From Hoplostethus atlanticus (taxonomy: Eukaryota; Chordata; Actinopteri; Trachichthyiformes; Trachichthyidae), in contig JAXDDX010000004.1 of NCBI GenBank assembly GCA_034670405.1, forward strand, positions 3,020,001 to 3,084,000: DNA of 64,000 nt, written 5' to 3'. This document shows, one piece after another, positions 59,784-64,000 of the stretch. Under the pieces are notes generated by a model. That model made no database searches and had not been told where the DNA came from. It saw only the letters and a list, made by a program, of their open reading frames with translations. The number at the start of each line of letters is the position of its first letter. Position 1 is the stretch's first letter. The position numbers and the translations under genes are program-made.

Positions 59784-62198
59784 AGACAACACAGACACAA
59801 TCATTTGCAGCCTGCATGGGGGTGACGTCCTGTCAAATGTCAGCTAAGAAGTGAGTCAAAGGAGTCTTTAAGGTTCAAAGGGATGGAGGTGTTTTGTTAA
59901 TATCTGTGGTGCCAGACACTACATCAAGTTAGTCATTGTTTTGAATGAGTAACGTCCCCCAAGGCTTCAGCATTGACATTTAAGACCGTGTGCTATGAAG
60001 CAGATACGTTCACACTGGTACACTAGCACAGTGGTTCCATCTTGTTGGTGCGGAGGCATACAAGGCACAATACACTTTCACTGTAAACCAAATGGACCTG
60101 CTTGAAAGTGTCACACAGTCTTGTATCACCCTATGAAAGACGAATTGATGCTGCATCTGGGCCCAAACTGCATCGAGGAAGAACCAGAAGTTTGGAGGAA
60201 AGTTTGATGAAATGTGATGGAATCTTATTGAAATCAATGTTTTTTTTCAGTGCTCTACGCAAAAATTGATTGTACACCTCAGTTCACGCCATGCCCCTGG
60301 CCTGCACACCACTGGAGAACTGCTGCTGTTAGCCTGTGGGATCGCTGCATGCATCAGCCATGTGATAAGTGATAAGACTTGGAGAATGGATAGTGTCATT
60401 CTGCCCTCTGTTGGCAGAGAGATGCCACTGCAGGCAGCAATGAATTTTTGTCTGAAGTTGAAGAATTTCCAATAACACTTTAGATAATTTCATTGATGTG
60501 TGTTTTACCAGAGGCCGTGGTCAACTGATCGTTTTCATTGATCAGTGTAAAACCAGCCAGTGGCACATAAGGAAAGCACACACAATGATAAGCAACATGC
60601 TACAGAAAAATGCACTGGCATATCTATATACAGGGTTTTCAGTTTACTCTTCACAGATACAAGGATGCACTAGAATTCACCCAAACCCAAATACATACAG
60701 TCTTAAAATCACCCAAGCCTTATTTCAGTAACCCCTGTGACCTCATCCAGTCAGGTCATTTGTCACAGCTGTTGTTGGGCTGCTGAACAAGCTGAGCGAC
60801 TCACTGAGTCAGAACAGACACAGCCGGCAGAACACCGTCTAGACGGAGAGCAGAGCCCTTCCTAGTATTGTTTGTTGGTGGTTAGCAGTGGGGGAAAAAC
60901 AGGAAGAGATATGTGACTCAGCCAATACAACTGCAGGCCCAGGAGGTAACGTGCAAGCCCACTGGCTTCCTGCCGATAGACGTACCCTCTTTTGCGTGAG
61001 GCGGCGGGCAGAATTGTCAGGTTCATGTTATTTGGTAATATGAGTCTATACATCATAGGATGTCACGTATCCCTGGCTAACCCCATCGCACCTGTTGATT
61101 GGCTGATCTCAGCAGTGGGGCATCATGCACTACCCATGATCGACCACATGGTAGCAGCACTGGATAAAGAAATAGAGAGGAAATTACATAAAGCACAGTT
61201 CTCTGTTTATTTCCCGGTCTCCTCAGGTAATGACAGAAACCCTCAACCGATCTGTATCTCTGACTTGATCTTACATGGAGATGAGTAAAGTTTATGGATT
61301 CCCAGAACTATTTATATGGCACCTAACTTACTCTCTCCCCCTTGTTTGACCTGTGTCTATTCCTGTCAAATCCATGTGACTGCATGCACACACACGCTGT
61401 CCACGGTAATGATGTCAACCTTGTTGCTTCACCTTCATAAAGGTCAGAGAACTCACAACATTTCTCACATTCTTGTTCCCGCCGCCCCATCCTTCCACCA
61501 CAAAGACAGTGGTAAATCTGCGTCCCAGACATAACATTAAGCAGTGATCATTTTCCCCCGGCAAGGTGGTTGTTTCACCTCAATGTTTGAGTTAGTGGCA
61601 CTGTAATTATGTCAGACTTTACAGCTGAAACACAGGCTGTGACATTCCTCTGCCAGCTGGAGGTCTGCCTGTAAATCTGGTACCTTTACCTGAGGGGGAG
61701 GCTCCTCCCCAGCGCACACAAACCGCTAGAAACATCCATGTAGAATCGCAGGTGTATGTTCATACACAAGGAGTGGATGTGATACGATTTGGCCCAGAAG
61801 AGAGACAGGAATGAGATTGGTTTTTTTTTCCTGCTGAAAAAATAAAAATATGTATTAATTTATTTGTTTGTTCAATCACACTGATGTAGTCACAGCAGGG
61901 GACTGAGTGCAGGCCATGCCACAGTGCAATACTGTGATGACACTGTTGCTTTTCTTCCAGTGAGTCGTTTGGAAATTGTGTCTTTTGTTCGGCTGTCACA
62001 TTATAAAAGGCGGTTTGGCAACCAGTCATTTCAGAGACATCGGGTTTGTGCTGGTGAATCATGACACTTAGCAATTTAGAATTTTCCACTGGGTAAATGA
62101 AGGTGCGACGTTTGAGGTTTCAGGCAGATAGAACAAATTATAGTCATTCATGTGAATATAACTGGTAATAGGACTGACTGATCTCCTAAAGTCTGCAG

Positions 62199-62445
62199 AG
62201 CAACCGTGTGGACAACACTGTGGATGCTGCTGCTCCAGGTAAAAATCTGTTTTTCACACACTGAACCAATGTTTGTTGTGAGGAGGAGGAGGACAGCAGC
62301 TCCAAAAGGTTGAGGTGGTGGGAAGACATCAGTGACACTGACAGTGATGACAAGTGAACCTATGCCATCAGGTTAACGATGTGCTCCTCACATAATAACA
62401 TAATGATCATATAAGAATTTAATCTGTATCAGTATAGGAAATAAA
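62199..62445 (+). CDS. Weak candidate for the last exons of an unidentified gene
   Basis: A 40-nt segment (62199-62238) lies between an acceptor-like AAAGTCTGCAG and a donor-like GTAAAA. A second segment from about 62283 reads EEEDSSSKRLRWW, then EDISDTDSDDK, and stops at TGA 62355-62357. The two join in phase if the second starts at 62283. AATAAA at 62440-62445 would suit a short 3' UTR. The acidic, Ser/Asp-rich end looks protein-like, but I cannot name a family and found no convincing upstream exons. An open, exon-like segment at about 61104-61226 ends in a donor but in a phase that does not fit. It may all be chance. Confidence 0.2.
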
Positions 62446-62449
62446 CGCT

Positions 62450-64000
62450 CAAATGTCCCAATTTCAATGGGCTGTAAAGATGTCATTCTGGAAGAAAAAA
62501 GGTTTGCCTCCATTCATTCTCGAAATGGTGATCAAAATTATTAAATTAAATCATACAGCTGTTATAGTGATATGATCCATGGGGAGCCATGATATTACAT
62601 ATGTTTTAGCACGATGACCTAACTTGCAAGGAGACAAGACACCATAAACCACATTCCACCACCAAATGGAAATCTGAACCTTTACCTGGGGGTTTTCCTC
62701 TGCAAGCCCATAGGAACTACTACATTAAAACCACACATGCACATACACATGCACATACACATGCACATGCACATACACATACACAAGAGGTTTCTAGATC
62801 ATCTACAAGATAAATGCCTCCACACCTACTCTAACCAGTTTATGACTAAGCAGAAAATCTAGGCTACAGCCGAGCCCTCTACTCTTCCACTGTAAACGTA
62901 CACCCTCCATTGAACATAATTCAATGGTCTCAGTGATCCCGCGTATGTAGGGGAAGATTACACCATGCAGGTGTTGTGGGAATGGAGCACAAAGGTTCTT
63001 TTAAGTTCCAATCCACTGAGGAATTCGCCATCAACACACAGATTTGCAGATTAAAACTTCTGAGAAGGCCCACTTAACGTTCCCTTGCAGCATGACAGGG
63101 GTGAGCAAGTATGCCACTTATAAACGTCAAACAAGCTGGTGGCCATTCCCCTCCTCAAGGTCACAGGATCTCCCCGGTGGATGGGACGGAGGGAGAGCGA
63201 GAGGCCCCCGGAGTTAGGCATGGTCTGCGGCCAGGGGATTTGAGCCATGACCGTGTGCGGGGTCTGCCTCTGAGTCATGACGACTCGGGATGCCAATCGA
63301 ACCCAGAAACCCGATGTGTCATTACAGCTCTATTAGTGTATGTTGATGTAGTTTGTAACGGAGAATGTTCTAGGTCTACAGTGTGTGGGGTGTAAAGCTC
63401 AGGGATATGCCATTACCGCACCACTCCTGCCTCGGACTGTAACTGTATCCAGGTGGATAGCATGGCCGACGTGCCCGCTGCCAACATGCCCCTTATAGGA
63501 CATGCATCAGGAAGCAAGATTACTCTGTCCGTCCTTCATTGCCCGAGTGAGTGATTTAGATCGTAGTGTACTGATGGTCATACTAGCCTGCTGAAAATAC
63601 CTCAGCAGGATTTCAACAACTTCACAACTATACAATCAAACATCTATGGAAAGAGATTGAATGTGATTATTATTGCATTGAACTGTTCCTTTCATCTGGG
63701 CAACTCTTTCACCAAGCGGGGAGAACAAGGCTGGATCACTGGCTGAGGAGATGAGCGCGGTACCGTGCCACGTGGCTGGCTAAGTGAAGAGTGTTAGCCC
63801 GCTGTTGGCAGCCTCGGAGGAGGCGGCTGCCTTCCAGTCGACACTCAGGAAACAAAAGTCCCTTGTGCTGGGATGAATCTGAATTATTAAATTATTAAAG
63901 GATTCAATTCCAATTCGTGGAATTCAAATACTCTGCTGGCACAAATCCTATAGAACCACAACAACTAATAGGCTCATCCTCCATCCAACACTGTTCCAAT
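62450..64000. other. Intergenic to window end
   Basis: No gene is recognised. It holds an ACATGC-type tandem array at 62732-62785. On the minus strand at about 63280-63295 the word TGGGTTCGATTGGC resembles the B box of a tRNA-derived SINE, but no clear A box or body was found. Confidence 0.5.
62732..62785. repeat. (ACATGC/ACATAC)n minisatellite-like tandem repeat
   Basis: About nine hexamer units, alternating ACATGC and ACATAC. Confidence 0.9.

Larger units (their letters stand above)
48600..62190. other. Long intergenic region, microsatellite-rich
   Basis: I find no convincing gene in these 13.6 kb. The 163-codon frame at 49796-50287 follows a good acceptor-like sequence (TTATTTCTTTTGTGCAG) and has a hydrophobic stretch, but resembles no family. 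Frames at 54772-55143, 56303-56854 and 57586-57909 are likewise unrecognised or pass through CA arrays. G-rich runs of ten or more occur at 51477-51488, 55309-55321 and 55871-55879. Confidence 0.55.

Noticed and set aside
61104-61226. Exon-like open segment ending in a donor GTAATG
   Set aside because: Its end phase does not join sensibly to the candidate segments at 62.2 kb and the peptide is unrecognised.
63200-63440. tRNA-derived SINE on the minus strand
   Set aside because: Only a B-box-like TGGGTTCGATTGGC is visible. A weak A-box-like stretch lies too far away, and no tail was found.

Overview
The window is vertebrate nuclear DNA, almost certainly from a ray-finned (teleost) fish. The evidence is one spliced BH3-only apoptosis gene with fish-like protein features, GT-AG introns, dozens of CA/GT and GA/CT microsatellites, and decayed fish-type LINEs of the L1/Tx1-like and L2/CR1-like groups. 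There are no operons, Shine-Dalgarno sites or CRISPR arrays. Nearly all open frames of 60-300 codons here are chance frames, many running through microsatellites.

The one gene I can prove is bmf (Bcl-2 modifying factor), on the + strand from about 10.8 to 22.4 kb. It has a CpG-rich promoter with a noncoding first exon ending at 11053, three coding exons (13070-13241, 13894-14096, 18697-18810) giving a 162-residue protein, and a 3.6-kb 3' UTR ending near the AATAAA at 22390. The protein carries a dynein-light-chain-binding motif in coding exon 1, the BH3 helix in coding exon 2 and a hydrophobic tail in coding exon 3. The promoter groups NF-kB, E-box, E2F, FOXO, NF-Y, octamer and CRE-like words. 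The 3' UTR has a perfect 8-mer for miR-221/222, a 7-mer for miR-29 and an AU-rich nonamer. The mammalian gene is a reported target of both microRNA families.

Region by region: 1-10.5 kb is intergenic, with candidate regulatory blocks (for example 1320-2050 and 5330-5560) and a 47-bp block present twice. 10.5-22.4 kb is bmf. 22.4-34.9 kb is intergenic with candidate enhancer-like blocks. 34.9-36.2 kb is a broken L1-like element, interrupted by a 150-bp repeat also present at 33.26 kb. 36.2-46.5 kb is microsatellite-rich intergenic DNA with a LINE tail, one end of a TTAA-type repeat and a 72-bp palindromic MITE. 46.6-47.7 kb is a gag-like scrap followed by an L2/CR1-like LINE 3' end. 48.03-48.54 kb is a second, reversed copy of the TTAA-type repeat. 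48.6-64 kb is intergenic, with one weak candidate for the 3' end of another gene at 62.2-62.45 kb.

I saw no new multi-gene system. The items most worth a second look are the possible alternative N- and C-terminal bmf exons, the apparently shared miRNA control, and the unexplained dispersed repeat pairs.
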